Source: Paenibacillus sp. JJ-100
GTDB taxonomy: Bacteria; Bacillota; Bacilli; Paenibacillales; Paenibacillaceae
Direction: 5' to 3'
DNA length: 64,000 nucleotides
NCBI RefSeq assembly: GCF_948329825.1
Contig: NZ_CAOJCM010000002.1
Span: 186,001 to 250,000, forward strand
Part shown: piece after piece, positions 19,201 to 27,242 of the stretch
Layout of the letters: each line of letters opens with the position of its first letter
How positions within the stretch are numbered: the stretch's first letter is position 1
The notes under the pieces: generated by a model
What the model was told of the DNA's origin: nothing
Database searches by the model: none
What the model saw: only the letters and a program-made list of their open reading frames with translations
Translations under genes and position numbers: made by a program

Positions 19201-19671
19201 TCAGGATAATGAGTTCTCTTCTATAATACGGTCCAATAATACATCACAACCCGCATTCACCAGCTCGTACACCTCTTCAAAGTTCCCTGTGAAATACGGA
19301 TCTGGTACTTCTCGCAGCTTTTCGTTCGGAAGCAAGTCCATGAACTTGATAATCTCTGCCTCTTCTCCACCTGGTAAGCTTCTCACATTATCGGCATTGG
19401 AATTATCCATACATATAATGTAATCGAACTGAACAAAATCTTCACTCGCAAACTGTCTTGCCGTCATGTTAGCATACGAGATTTTATAGGAATCGAGCAG
19501 ATTCCGGGTTCCTTCATGCGGAGGTTTGCCCACGTGCCAGTCGCTTGTACCTGCTGAATCAATACGAATTTGTTCATCAAACCCCTTCTCAAGAACTTTA
19601 TGACGCATAACAGCTTCTGCCATTGGTGACCGGCAAATGTTACCTAGACACACAAATACAACGTTAATCAT
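19201..19671 (-). CDS. Low-molecular-weight protein-tyrosine phosphatase
   Basis: A 156-residue LMW-PTP. The P-loop C-x5-R signature CLGNICRS is at residues 8-15, and the general-acid Asp lies in VPDPYFTG near the C-terminus. Length and the SAGTSDWHVG segment are typical. Members dephosphorylate tyrosine or arginine residues (YfkJ and YwlE types in Bacillus); I cannot tell which here. It begins four bases after the stop of a truncated membrane-protein gene. Confidence 0.93.
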   Translation of the reverse strand: MINVVFVCLGNICRSPMAEAVMRHKVLEKGFDEQIRIDSAGTSDWHVGKPPHEGTRNLLDSYKISYANMTARQFASEDFVQFDYIICMDNSNADNVRSLPGGEEAEIIKFMDLLPNEKLREVPDPYFTGNFEEVYELVNAGCDVLLDRIIEENSLS

Positions 19672-19675
19672 ACTA

Positions 19676-20002
19676 TTAATCCCCCTTGTTTAAGATTTTT
19701 TGAATTACCCAAGGTACATGCTGCGGAATAAGTTTTTCAGTCTTTAAACTGACATTTCCGTTATATGTTAGCGAACGACGCGGAAGCTTCCATTTATAAT
19801 GTACCGAACACATCCGTAAGAAGACAACGGTCACGAAACAGATCAGCAGACCGATGTTTGTTGTAAACCAGCCCGTCCCGATTGCAAACCCTGCAGTCAT
19901 CGCCCACACGGCATAAATCTCGTCACGAAGAACGAAGGGTTTACGTCCAGCTAGGAGATCCCGAATGATTCCTCCGCCGATCCCGGTCATTACAGCAGCC
20001 AC
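19676..20002 (-). pseudogene. 5'-truncated UPF0126/TRIC-family membrane protein (YvgT-like)
   Basis: The 108 encoded residues match only the second half of the YvgT/YicG family: VMTGIGGGIIRDLLAGRKPFVLRDEIYAVWA, followed by a membrane segment and a W-K-L-P-R-R-S end. Full members have about 200 residues with two such Gly-rich repeats; the first repeat is absent here. The only in-frame start is a GTG directly after an in-frame TAA, and the upstream 200 bases do not encode the missing half in an obvious way before thiN begins. A decayed gene is the likeliest reading; a functional half-size protein that dimerises is possible. Confidence 0.65.
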
Positions 20003-20209
20003 AGTTTAAATCCAACTTGCTCAAACCTAACTTTTTAAGTCATCTGCATGTGGCTCTTCCATTGTATCCGTGAGTACAGAAATTGTGCAACCACATTTTG
20101 TCGATTATACTGGTTTGGTGTAACGTTTTATACCTCAGTTCAGTTCGTGGTGAACTACCCTTTTAAAAACAATATGTGTTCCCTCTATAATAAGGAAGGA
20201 TGAAATAAT

Positions 20210-20851
20210 ATGGATTACAAACGTATCATTATATTCACAGGTGGCCAGCTCGCCAAAGAATTCCTTCGGGAAATTCAGCCCGATGACATTATTATTGCAG
20301 CAGACCGCGGTGCGTTATATTTGATTCAGCATGGGATCAAGCCACACATTGCTGTAGGAGACTTCGATTCGATTACAGAAGAAGAACGAGAGATTGTAAG
20401 CAGCAACAGTGTTGAGTTTATTACTTGTGATCCGATTCATAAAGACCTTACAGATACTGAAATGGCATTTGAAACGGCCCTGGATCACGAACCTACCCAC
20501 ATTCTTATATTTGGAGCGACAGGCACACGAATGGATCATACTCTTGCGAATGTTCATATTATGGTTCGTGCGATGCAGCATCATATTTCCTGTGCACTAC
20601 AGGACGAGCATAACTATATGACCTTAACCACTTCACACGCTGTTGTTGAGCAGCGCGGCTATACTTATGTCTCACTACTTCCACTAACGCATGAGGTTAC
20701 AGGTATATGTCTGGAGGGTTTTATGTATCCTTTGGATCAAGCAACCATTCGTTTGGGACAATCTCTGGGAATCAGCAACAAGTTGCTGGAGGAATCAGGC
20801 ACTGTTACCATTGATAGCGGCCTGTTGCTCATTATTCAGAGCAAAGACTGA
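20210..20851 (+). CDS. thiN: Thiamine pyrophosphokinase
   Basis: A 213-residue kinase that transfers diphosphate from ATP to thiamine, giving thiamine diphosphate. Family hallmarks are AADRGALYLIQHGIKPHIAVGDFDS near residue 30-55 and the GATGTRMDHTLANV motif near residue 103. The start has an AAGGAAGG site. It complements the thiazole operon further along and could supply the cofactor for the pdh complex. It stands alone and ends at a clear terminator. Confidence 0.95.
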   Translation: MDYKRIIIFTGGQLAKEFLREIQPDDIIIAADRGALYLIQHGIKPHIAVGDFDSITEEEREIVSSNSVEFITCDPIHKDLTDTEMAFETALDHEPTHILIFGATGTRMDHTLANVHIMVRAMQHHISCALQDEHNYMTLTTSHAVVEQRGYTYVSLLPLTHEVTGICLEGFMYPLDQATIRLGQSLGISNKLLEESGTVTIDSGLLLIIQSKD

Positions 20852-21248
20852 ACATTCGAAACAATCGGAGACATTAACTTCATCGATTCAATATCAATTC
20901 AATCCAGTCCGATACGTTCGGTTAGTTCGATTTATTTGGATGCGATCGGTTTGGTCTGGACTTGAAGCTTCGGTGCGGAATGATTACATTTTTGTAACTT
21001 GAATGAAAGAGCAAAAATAGGTTTAAACGAAGAAATCCCCTTGATTATCAAGGGGATTTTTGTTTTGAGCGCATGATGGTATTCGTCAACAATTAATTTT
21101 TTGACATTTTTAATCGTATTTTAATAATCATAACCAAATTACTGATCTATCAGTCTTTTTGCTAAGACATCCAATTTCTAGGGTGTTACAAACCTGTTAT
21201 ACTCGCTCTAGCAACTTAACGAAAACGAATTTTGGAGGTACAAACAAC
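20852..21248. other. Intergenic region between thiN and the NlpC/P60 gene
   Basis: Nearly 400 bases without a convincing gene. The first part (20870-20960) is rich in short TTCG/TTCGAT-like repeats and may fold back on itself. A strong terminator lies at 21033-21061, and the promoter region of the hydrolase gene follows; a possible -10 TATACT is near 21199. Confidence 0.4.
21033..21061 (+). terminator. Terminator downstream of thiN
   Basis: Perfect 12-bp stem AAATCCCCTTGA / TCAAGGGGATTT with a TTA loop and a T-run. Confidence 0.85.
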
Positions 21249-21749
21249 ATGAAAAACAACTTCTTCGTCCAAAAGGCCGTAACCGTCGGGTTGTGCGCTA
21301 CACTAGGTTTCGGAGCTGTACTAATGACGCATGTACCTGTTGCAGAAGCGGCAACGGTATCTGTATCCAAAGGTCAGAAAATTGTAAACTATGGCAAAAA
21401 ATTCACTGGAACTCCATATAAATTTGGTGCTTCAACGAAAACAACCAAATACTTTGACTGTTCTTCTTTTATGAAGTATATTTTCAAAAAGTATGGTGTA
21501 GACCTTCCGCGCACTTCCGCAAAACAATCCAAGGAAGGTAAATACGTTTCCAAATCTAATCTGCGTGTTGGTGATTTAGTATTCTTCTCAAGTGGCAGCC
21601 GCTCCACTGGATCAAATGTCACACACGTTGGGGTGTATGCAGGTAAAGGGAAGTTTCTTCATACCTATGGTTCACCAGGTGTAACCCTGTCTGATTTGAA
21701 CTCTGGCACGTGGAAAAGAACGTATGTTACTGCTCGTCGCGTACTATAA
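21249..21749 (+). CDS. Secreted NlpC/P60 cell-wall hydrolase
   Basis: A 166-residue exported protein. Residues 1 to about 33 are a signal peptide ending near A-E-A-A. The rest is an NlpC/P60 cysteine peptidase domain with catalytic Cys in YFDCSSF, His in VTHVGVY and a later His in FLHTYG. It should cleave peptidoglycan stem peptides. The ATG at 21249 has GGAGGT eight bases upstream, so the 30 extra codons of the longer ORF are not used. There is no LysM or SH3 domain. The mature protein is Lys-rich and likely basic. Confidence 0.93.
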   Translation: MKNNFFVQKAVTVGLCATLGFGAVLMTHVPVAEAATVSVSKGQKIVNYGKKFTGTPYKFGASTKTTKYFDCSSFMKYIFKKYGVDLPRTSAKQSKEGKYVSKSNLRVGDLVFFSSGSRSTGSNVTHVGVYAGKGKFLHTYGSPGVTLSDLNSGTWKRTYVTARRVL

Positions 21750-21775
21750 AGTCTCCATTTTATAACGGATATACG

Positions 21776-21808
21776 AAAGACCGGGTCTATAGGATCCGGT
21801 CTTTTTAT
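21776..21808 (+). terminator. Terminator after the NlpC/P60 gene
   Basis: AAAGACCGG / CCGGTCTTT with an 11-base loop and a TTTTT tail. Confidence 0.85.
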
Positions 21809-21891
21809 ATGATCTTGAATTTTCATATATACCATATACTCGTAATAACCCTCTCACTCCAAGCTGAAGTATACCTCGAAAATGGATGGAA

Positions 21892-22590
21892 TTAACCGTG
21901 AAGCATGTAACCTATTCCTCGTACGGTCTGAATTAGCTTTACATCCCTCCCTTTATCGACTTTGACCCGTAAATGTTTAATGTACACGTCAACTACATTG
22001 GTATCCATGGCGAACTCGTAGCCCCAGACCTCTCGCAAAATATCACTTCTCGTACAGGCTTCGTTCAAATGCATTGCTAAGAATTCCAACAATTCATATT
22101 CTTTTGGGGTCAAATTAAGGTATTGCCCTTCTCGGCTTACCCTTCTCGAACGCAAATTTATTCTCAAGTCTTGAACAATGACTGTTTCTTCGCCATCAGG
22201 CTTGACCTTTGCAAACAACCGAAGTATGTTGCGAATTTTGGCTAGGAAAACCTTCCAATGCACAGGTTCCTCCATCACATCATAAGCACCGAAGTCCAGC
22301 CAATCAATCACCCACTGAGGGGAGGTCTCAGGAATGATAACCATTAAAGGTATAGGTGTACCCTGATTCATCCAATTTTTCAAAGCTGCTTTATTTTGTA
22401 TATTCTGATACATCTGCTTAGACTTCTGCTCCACCAATAAGATCAATTTCGGACGATCAAACTGCATAACTACATCTTCATTTAATTCAACCCACTCTAT
22501 GTGCTGTACCTCATATCCTTCTTCTTGCAAAATACATTCTATCTGGTTAACTAACTCCCCTGTACCTACTAGAAAGATGACTGTTGTCAT
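21892..22590 (-). CDS. Atypical OmpR-type response regulator with degenerate receiver
   Basis: A 232-residue protein. The C-terminal winged helix is clear (LTPKEYELLEFLAMH, VVDVYIKHLRVKVDKG, TVRGIGYMLHG). The N-terminal receiver-like domain lacks the usual acidic pair, and the phospho-acceptor position reads LILLVEQ instead of LILLDxxLP, so normal Asp phosphorylation is unlikely. No kinase gene is adjacent. The start at 22590 is weakly supported by GGGTGA; 22632 is an alternative. It may respond to protein level, a ligand or redox state; this is inference. Confidence 0.85.
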   Translation of the reverse strand: MTTVIFLVGTGELVNQIECILQEEGYEVQHIEWVELNEDVVMQFDRPKLILLVEQKSKQMYQNIQNKAALKNWMNQGTPIPLMVIIPETSPQWVIDWLDFGAYDVMEEPVHWKVFLAKIRNILRLFAKVKPDGEETVIVQDLRINLRSRRVSREGQYLNLTPKEYELLEFLAMHLNEACTRSDILREVWGYEFAMDTNVVDVYIKHLRVKVDKGRDVKLIQTVRGIGYMLHG

Positions 22591-22665
22591 ATTTTTCACC
22601 CGGCCCGTCTGTATTCCGCTGCTTCTTAGCATGGACTGTACAGATAGGATGCCTTAAAAAGAAAA

Positions 22666-22692
22666 AGTCCATTCCCGCCGGGAACAGACTGT
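22666..22692 (-). terminator. Terminator of the thiamine operon
   Basis: On the minus strand AGTCTGTTCCC-GGC-GGGAATGGACT (with G-U pairs) is followed by TTTTTCTTTTT, just after the thiF stop. Confidence 0.85.
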
Positions 22693-22710
22693 CAATCTTA
22701 ATGATTCGTA

Positions 22711-23760
22711 TTAGCCGAAATAGCGATGCACTAGTGAACGTGCTTCGGCGGTATCATTCGTTCCATGAACAAGAACACGGCCATCTTGAAAAATGACCAG
22801 TCGATGATCACCCGTTGTGAATGACACCAAAAAAGGATTAATCTCCACTTTCCCTTCCTCAAGCCTCTGTAATCGTTCCGCTGTCAATTGCAAATCTAAC
22901 TGTTGCCGACGCGCAGGACGGATCTGGACAGTATCTCTGCCACACAATACATCCGTTTTCTCCAGATTAGATGAAGAAAGAAACGGATACGTTGCCACTG
23001 GGCTACATGAAGCACAATCTTGCTTTTTCGCCCCATCAACGTTAATTGAAATGTATTCGTTCCGCCACACATCAAATGACAACAATTTACGTCTAAGAGC
23101 AGCCGAGTTACCGCTTAACAACTTCATCGCTTCCGCTGTCTGATTTGCCGTTACCATTTGCACCGCTTGAGGTATAATCCCTGAAGTATCACAAGTATCC
23201 CCACCAAGTGGCACTTCCCCTAGAAGGCAATTCAAACAAGGCGTATCCCCAGGCAAAAACGTATATGTAATGCCATAGCTGCCAACACATCCTCCGTAAA
23301 TCCAAGGGATTTGATGTTTCTGAGCCATATCATTAATAAGTAATCTGGTATCAAAATTATCCGTTGCGTCCATAATTAAATCGGTATTTCCGATAAGTTC
23401 TTCCAGTTCGTCCACTCGCACATCCATTACTTTGGCTTCGATCTGAACAGTTGAATTAATGGCCGACAAACGCTTAGCCGCCGCCATTGCTTTGGGTATA
23501 CGCTCAATCGCATCCTGTTCAACGTAAAGTTGCTGCCGTTGCAGATTGCTCCATTCTACATAGTCCCGGTCTACTATAGTAATCTGTCCAACACCGGAAC
23601 GAACCAACGTTTCGGCAATGCCTGTTCCGAGTGCTCCAGCTCCAATAATTAACACCTTGCTGTCACTCAGTTTTGCTTGACCTTCTCTGCCGAGCGGCGC
23701 ATATCGTTCCTGCCGAGAGTATCGATCAGCTTGTTCGGTATGATGTAACTGATCTATCAT
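22711..23760 (-). CDS. thiF: ThiF sulfur-carrier adenylyltransferase
   Basis: A 349-residue ThiF/MoeB/HesA enzyme that adenylates the ThiS C-terminus for sulfur transfer in thiazole synthesis. The ATP-binding Rossmann motif is [15 protein letters not shown] near residue 37. [13 protein letters not shown], the zinc Cys pairs CLNC and CASC, and the [10 protein letters not shown] catalytic loop follow. Its start overlaps the thiG stop by four bases. The C-terminal region (about residues 270-349) is longer than in minimal MoeB proteins. It is the last gene of the operon. Confidence 0.93.
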   Translation of the reverse strand: MIDQLHHTEQADRYSRQERYAPLGREGQAKLSDSKVLIIGAGALGTGIAETLVRSGVGQITIVDRDYVEWSNLQRQQLYVEQDAIERIPKAMAAAKRLSAINSTVQIEAKVMDVRVDELEELIGNTDLIMDATDNFDTRLLINDMAQKHQIPWIYGGCVGSYGITYTFLPGDTPCLNCLLGEVPLGGDTCDTSGIIPQAVQMVTANQTAEAMKLLSGNSAALRRKLLSFDVWRNEYISINVDGAKKQDCASCSPVATYPFLSSSNLEKTDVLCGRDTVQIRPARRQQLDLQLTAERLQRLEEGKVEINPFLVSFTTGDHRLVIFQDGRVLVHGTNDTAEARSLVHRYFG

Positions 23761-24527
23761 GTATGAATCATTCCTTCCACCGGACTGCTTGCTGCAGCAT
23801 AACGCTTTACAGGAATCATACCTGCCGTATATGCTAACCTGCCTGCTTCTACACCGAGACGCATCGCCTTAGCCATGGCAACCGGATCATTTGACCCTGA
23901 AACAGCCGTATTAAGCAGTACGCCGTCAGCCCCGAGTTCCATTGCATATGCCGCATCTTTCGGAGAGCGCAAACCGGCATCTACAATTACAGGCACGGCA
24001 GCTTGTTCTATAATGATCTCCAGATTATATGGGTTAATGATGCCTCTACCTGCACCAATCGGAGAGGCGCCTGGCATAACAGCATGCACTCCCAGCAACT
24101 GGAGTCGTTTGGCTAAGATAACGTCGTCTGAAATATAAGGCAAGACGGTAAATCCTTTTTCCAGCAAAATGCTGCAAGCCTTGTACGTTTCAATCGGGTC
24201 AGGAAGCAGCGTCACTCCGTCTCCGATGACTTCAACTTTTATCATATCACAAAGTCCGGAAGCTCGCGCAAGCTCTGCAATTCTCACCGCTTCTTCAGCC
24301 GTCGAAGCTCCGGCAGTGTTAGGTAGCAACGTATATTTGCTCAGATCGAGTGTGTCCAAAAAGTGTTGCTTACCACTCTCCTCCAGATTCAGACGCCGTA
24401 CAGCAAAGGTCAGTACTTCAGTACCTGAAGCCTCAACAGCTTGGCTCTGAACTTCCATGTCCGAGAATTTCCCTGTCCCAAGCAGCAACCTCGATCCAAA
24501 CGAATATTGACCAATCGTTAACATCAT
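23757..24527 (-). CDS. thiG: Thiazole synthase ThiG
   Basis: A 256-residue TIM-barrel enzyme that condenses deoxyxylulose 5-phosphate, dehydroglycine and ThiS-thiocarboxylate into the thiazole ring. Typical segments are [10 protein letters not shown], the Schiff-base Lys in [17 protein letters not shown] and [29 protein letters not shown]. The ATG at 24527 is supported by GGGAGG seven bases upstream; the ATG at 24524 is equally possible. Confidence 0.95.
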   Translation of the reverse strand: MMLTIGQYSFGSRLLLGTGKFSDMEVQSQAVEASGTEVLTFAVRRLNLEESGKQHFLDTLDLSKYTLLPNTAGASTAEEAVRIAELARASGLCDMIKVEVIGDGVTLLPDPIETYKACSILLEKGFTVLPYISDDVILAKRLQLLGVHAVMPGASPIGAGRGIINPYNLEIIIEQAAVPVIVDAGLRSPKDAAYAMELGADGVLLNTAVSGSNDPVAMAKAMRLGVEAGRLAYTAGMIPVKRYAAASSPVEGMIHT

Positions 24528-24585
24528 TAAGCGCCTCCCAGCATTCAATTTAAAAGATTAAACTCCTCTAACCTAATGAACAAGA

Positions 24586-24789
24586 TCACCCGCCTCCGAC
24601 AAAGTGGACAATTTCGAGTCGATCTCCTTCTCTTAACGGTGTCGTTTCATGATGGTCTTTAGTTAAAATATTGCGATTCAACTCTACAACCACTGTCTTT
24701 ACTTGCAAGTTGAATGATTGTAGCAATTTGTCAACACGATTTAACTCGTCCCCAATCTCCATCTTTTGTCCGTTTACAACAATGTTCAC
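24586..24789 (-). CDS. thiS: ThiS sulfur carrier protein
   Basis: A 67-residue ubiquitin-fold sulfur carrier ending in the required Gly-Gly (HFVGGG). ThiF adenylates this end, and it carries the thiocarboxylate used by ThiG. It overlaps the thiO stop by four bases. The length is normal. Confidence 0.95.
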   Translation of the reverse strand: MNIVVNGQKMEIGDELNRVDKLLQSFNLQVKTVVVELNRNILTKDHHETTPLREGDRLEIVHFVGGG

Positions 24790-26036
24790 ATCATAACCCC
24801 CTTTTTATTTATACGATCAGGCGACAAGGCCTCAATCCCGATCTCTTCGGCACTCTTGCCCTCCAACATGTCTGCGATCCAGCGTCCTGTTATCGCACTT
24901 AACAATATTCCATTGCGAAAATGCCCGTAAGCTGCATATAAGCCAGGAATTTGTTCACATTTGCCCACATACGGCAGTTTGTCTGGGGTGGATGGTCTTA
25001 TGCCTGCCCAAGCTCGTAAAAATACGGCATCCTTCATTCCCGGAACCCAATAACTGGCCGCGCCCAGTAATCGTTGCACACTATTCGCAGATACGCTGTG
25101 ATCTTTTCTTCCTGGAAAACTGGTTGCTCCGATCCATACCTCTCCATTGGCTTTCGGAACGATATAGGCATCTTCTGCATATACGGTGCGATCAGGACGG
25201 TATGTTGCTTGATCTGCGGGAAAACGAATCGCAACAATTTCTCCTTTTACCGGAATTGAAGGCAATGTTACACCCACTTGAGCCATGAGTTGTTCTCCGT
25301 GCAAACCTGCTGCTATGATGACATGTTTGCAAGATATTTCTCCCTGAGCAGTTGACACCCCCTGCACTCCATCCTTATTCACGATCAGACGAACATCCCG
25401 AACACCCTCACAGATCCGCGCACCCATCATTTGAGCTGACCTTGCATAAGCTCTGCTCAATGACACTGGTAGCAGCTCACTCTCCATGGGTCTGTAATAA
25501 GCCCCATACGTATCCCGATTCAGCCATGTCACTTCTCGTTGCACTGTACTACGATCCCACCATGTTTTCTCCCCACTCGATGAACTACTGCGTTTGTTCT
25601 TGTATGCACTTAAATCCATATATGAGCGAAACGGTGTGATAAATCCACTGCGCCTCAAACCAAAATCCATACCCGTTAATGCAGATATCTGATCTTTGTG
25701 CTTCATTAATAGTTCTCTGCTTTCATAAGCGGCTTGTGCAATGAACGGATGAGCAAAATCTTCACTATCTGCTGCAAGCATGCCGGCAGCTGCACTGGAA
25801 GTTCCACTGGCTATCTCGGATTGCTCAACAAGAAGTACCTCCCGTCCTCGGGATGCCAGTTCAAAAGCAATCGCGCACCCTATAACTCCTCCGCCAACAA
25901 TGATTGTTTCTGCATGCATAGCTTCCAATGATTCAGATGATCGTTCAAGTGATGATATCGTAAATTTACCTTGTTCTTCTGATGGAGCGACAGCTTTCAT
26001 AGTTTGGTTCGGTTCTATCGGTTCCATAGTTCTCAA
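24786..26036 (-). CDS. thiO: Glycine oxidase ThiO
   Basis: A 416-residue FAD oxidoreductase that oxidises glycine to the imine used by ThiG. The FAD motif TIIVGGGVIGCAIAFELASRG starts near residue 45. IVPKANGEVWIGATS and the C-terminal YAAYGHFRNGILLS segment are typical. The roughly 40-residue N-terminal extension is unusual. The TTG at 26036 has AAGGAGA about ten bases upstream; ATG at 26027 or at 25919 (directly before the FAD motif) are alternatives. Confidence 0.93.
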   Translation of the reverse strand: MRTMEPIEPNQTMKAVAPSEEQGKFTISSLERSSESLEAMHAETIIVGGGVIGCAIAFELASRGREVLLVEQSEIASGTSSAAAGMLAADSEDFAHPFIAQAAYESRELLMKHKDQISALTGMDFGLRRSGFITPFRSYMDLSAYKNKRSSSSSGEKTWWDRSTVQREVTWLNRDTYGAYYRPMESELLPVSLSRAYARSAQMMGARICEGVRDVRLIVNKDGVQGVSTAQGEISCKHVIIAAGLHGEQLMAQVGVTLPSIPVKGEIVAIRFPADQATYRPDRTVYAEDAYIVPKANGEVWIGATSFPGRKDHSVSANSVQRLLGAASYWVPGMKDAVFLRAWAGIRPSTPDKLPYVGKCEQIPGLYAAYGHFRNGILLSAITGRWIADMLEGKSAEEIGIEALSPDRINKKGVMM

Positions 26037-26067
26037 TAGTTCTCATCTCCTTGATTGTTTGCACCTT

Positions 26068-26847
26068 TCATGTCTCTGCTCGCACAGCCTGTTGAAATAG
26101 AACCGCAGCGTGGGCAGGGTCTTTTTGCCCCAGGACACTTGAGATCACAGCGGCTCCGCTGGCCCCCGCAGACTGGACAGCCTGGATGTTGCCTGGCTGA
26201 ATGCCTCCAATGGCAATAACAGGTATTTTCACACCAGAGCACACTTCCGCCAATGCTTCTAATCCCCTGGCTGTTAGATCAGGCTTGCTCGTACTCGCAT
26301 ATACGTGACCGAAAAAGAGATAGTCTACTCCATATTCTTCTGCGTTTCTTGCTTCATCAATGGAATGTATTGAAACTCCCCATCTCATTTGCCGATCATT
26401 ATTCATTTCGCTCGCTAACGTTTTCTTTTGCTTTTGTAGCATATCTTGGCTCCAATGCACTCCTTGGTAAAAATCACTGGACGAAAAAGGATTTGCACCG
26501 TTGATTACAATGCGAGAAGCGGGAACGCCTGAATCTGCCATCCATTTAGCCCAATTCATTCGATCGTGCAGCGAAAGCTGCTTTTCTCGAATATGAATGT
26601 AGTGAACCCATGGCCAAATCTCCTTGGCCGCCGTTACCATCGCTGCTTGTTCCCCTCTATTTGTAGATACAACATGAAGCTCAAATGAAGGAAGGTCTTC
26701 TTCTCCATATTGTTGTTCATCTTTTTGTGCATTTTCTTCTCGATCTTGTTTCCACCTATCCGCTATTCTCTCAGTCTGCTGTTTCAACGGATATTTGGAT
26801 TGATCCGTTGATTCTGGCATCTCATCTTCAATCTCTATGATATGCAA
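26068..26847 (-). CDS. tenI: TenI-like thiazole tautomerase
   Basis: A 259-residue ThiE/TenI-family TIM barrel. It resembles Bacillus TenI rather than ThiE: HIREKQ, WGVSIHSIDEARNAEEYGVDYLFFGHVYAS and VIAIGGIQPGN are present, with the His of FGHV that acts in tautomerisation, whereas the ThiE GPxxPTxTK motif is missing. A charged, low-complexity region of about 70 residues precedes the barrel. The TTG at 26847 is chosen because GGGAGGG lies nine bases upstream; the ORF's first codon at 26919 lies against the terminator. First gene of the TPP-regulated operon. Confidence 0.88.
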   Translation of the reverse strand: MHIIEIEDEMPESTDQSKYPLKQQTERIADRWKQDREENAQKDEQQYGEEDLPSFELHVVSTNRGEQAAMVTAAKEIWPWVHYIHIREKQLSLHDRMNWAKWMADSGVPASRIVINGANPFSSSDFYQGVHWSQDMLQKQKKTLASEMNNDRQMRWGVSIHSIDEARNAEEYGVDYLFFGHVYASTSKPDLTARGLEALAEVCSGVKIPVIAIGGIQPGNIQAVQSAGASGAAVISSVLGQKDPAHAAVLFQQAVRAET

Positions 26848-26921
26848 CCTTGCTTTCCCTCCCTTCAGTTCCAGGCTTGAAAACAACGTAACGACTATAC
26901 AACCAAAAAACGTATACAACC

Positions 26922-26950
26922 AAAAAAGCCACTCCCGTAGGGGAGTGGCT
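26922..26950 (-). terminator. Terminator of the TPP riboswitch leader
   Basis: On the minus strand a perfect 10-bp stem, AGCCACTCCC / GGGAGTGGCT with a 4-base loop, is followed by TTTTTT. It lies between the aptamer and tenI and is the likely off switch. Confidence 0.88.
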
Positions 26951-26997
26951 GCGTTTAAAAATTGATTCAGTCTAATGACCGCATAATCTTACCTGCT

Positions 26998-27021
26998 GAA
27001 CAGTTATAGTTATAACTGTTC
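26998..27021. repeat. Perfect palindrome in the thiamine leader
   Basis: Two 11-base arms (GAACAGTTATA and its exact complement) flank a 2-base centre, between the aptamer and the terminator. It has no T-run. It may be an antiterminator part, an RNA stability hairpin or a protein operator. Confidence 0.5.
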
Positions 27022-27101
27022 ATCCAGTAAAGAAATACATGCATCACTGTGTAGTAAATATGCTTCAATGATTAAAGCATTATTTACTCATTTTACTGAA
27101 A

Positions 27102-27200
27102 CGCGCCACTTCCCTACGCTGGTATGATCCAGATCAGGTGCGAAGGGTCCGGAATCGTATTCTTCCATCTCAGCCGCAACGTGCGGCCCCCCTAGTGTTC
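27102..27200 (-). ncRNA. TPP riboswitch (THI element)
   Basis: On the minus strand the leader contains the conserved CTGAGA core, ACCCTT, CACCTGATCTGGATCATACC and GCGTAGGGAAGTGG segments, closed by a short CACT/AGTG P1 stem (outer ends near 27197 and 27106). It senses thiamine diphosphate and controls tenI-thiO-thiS-thiG-thiF, presumably through the terminator about 155 bases downstream. Confidence 0.97.
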
Positions 27201-27242
27201 GTATGAAGTTCTAGCCTATATTATCACAATCGGTATTTTTTG

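Noticed and set aside
26896..26927. Trace of a mobile element from the 15-base direct repeat
   Set aside because: Only two copies, next to each other and joined to the terminator tail; no inverted repeats or transposase nearby.
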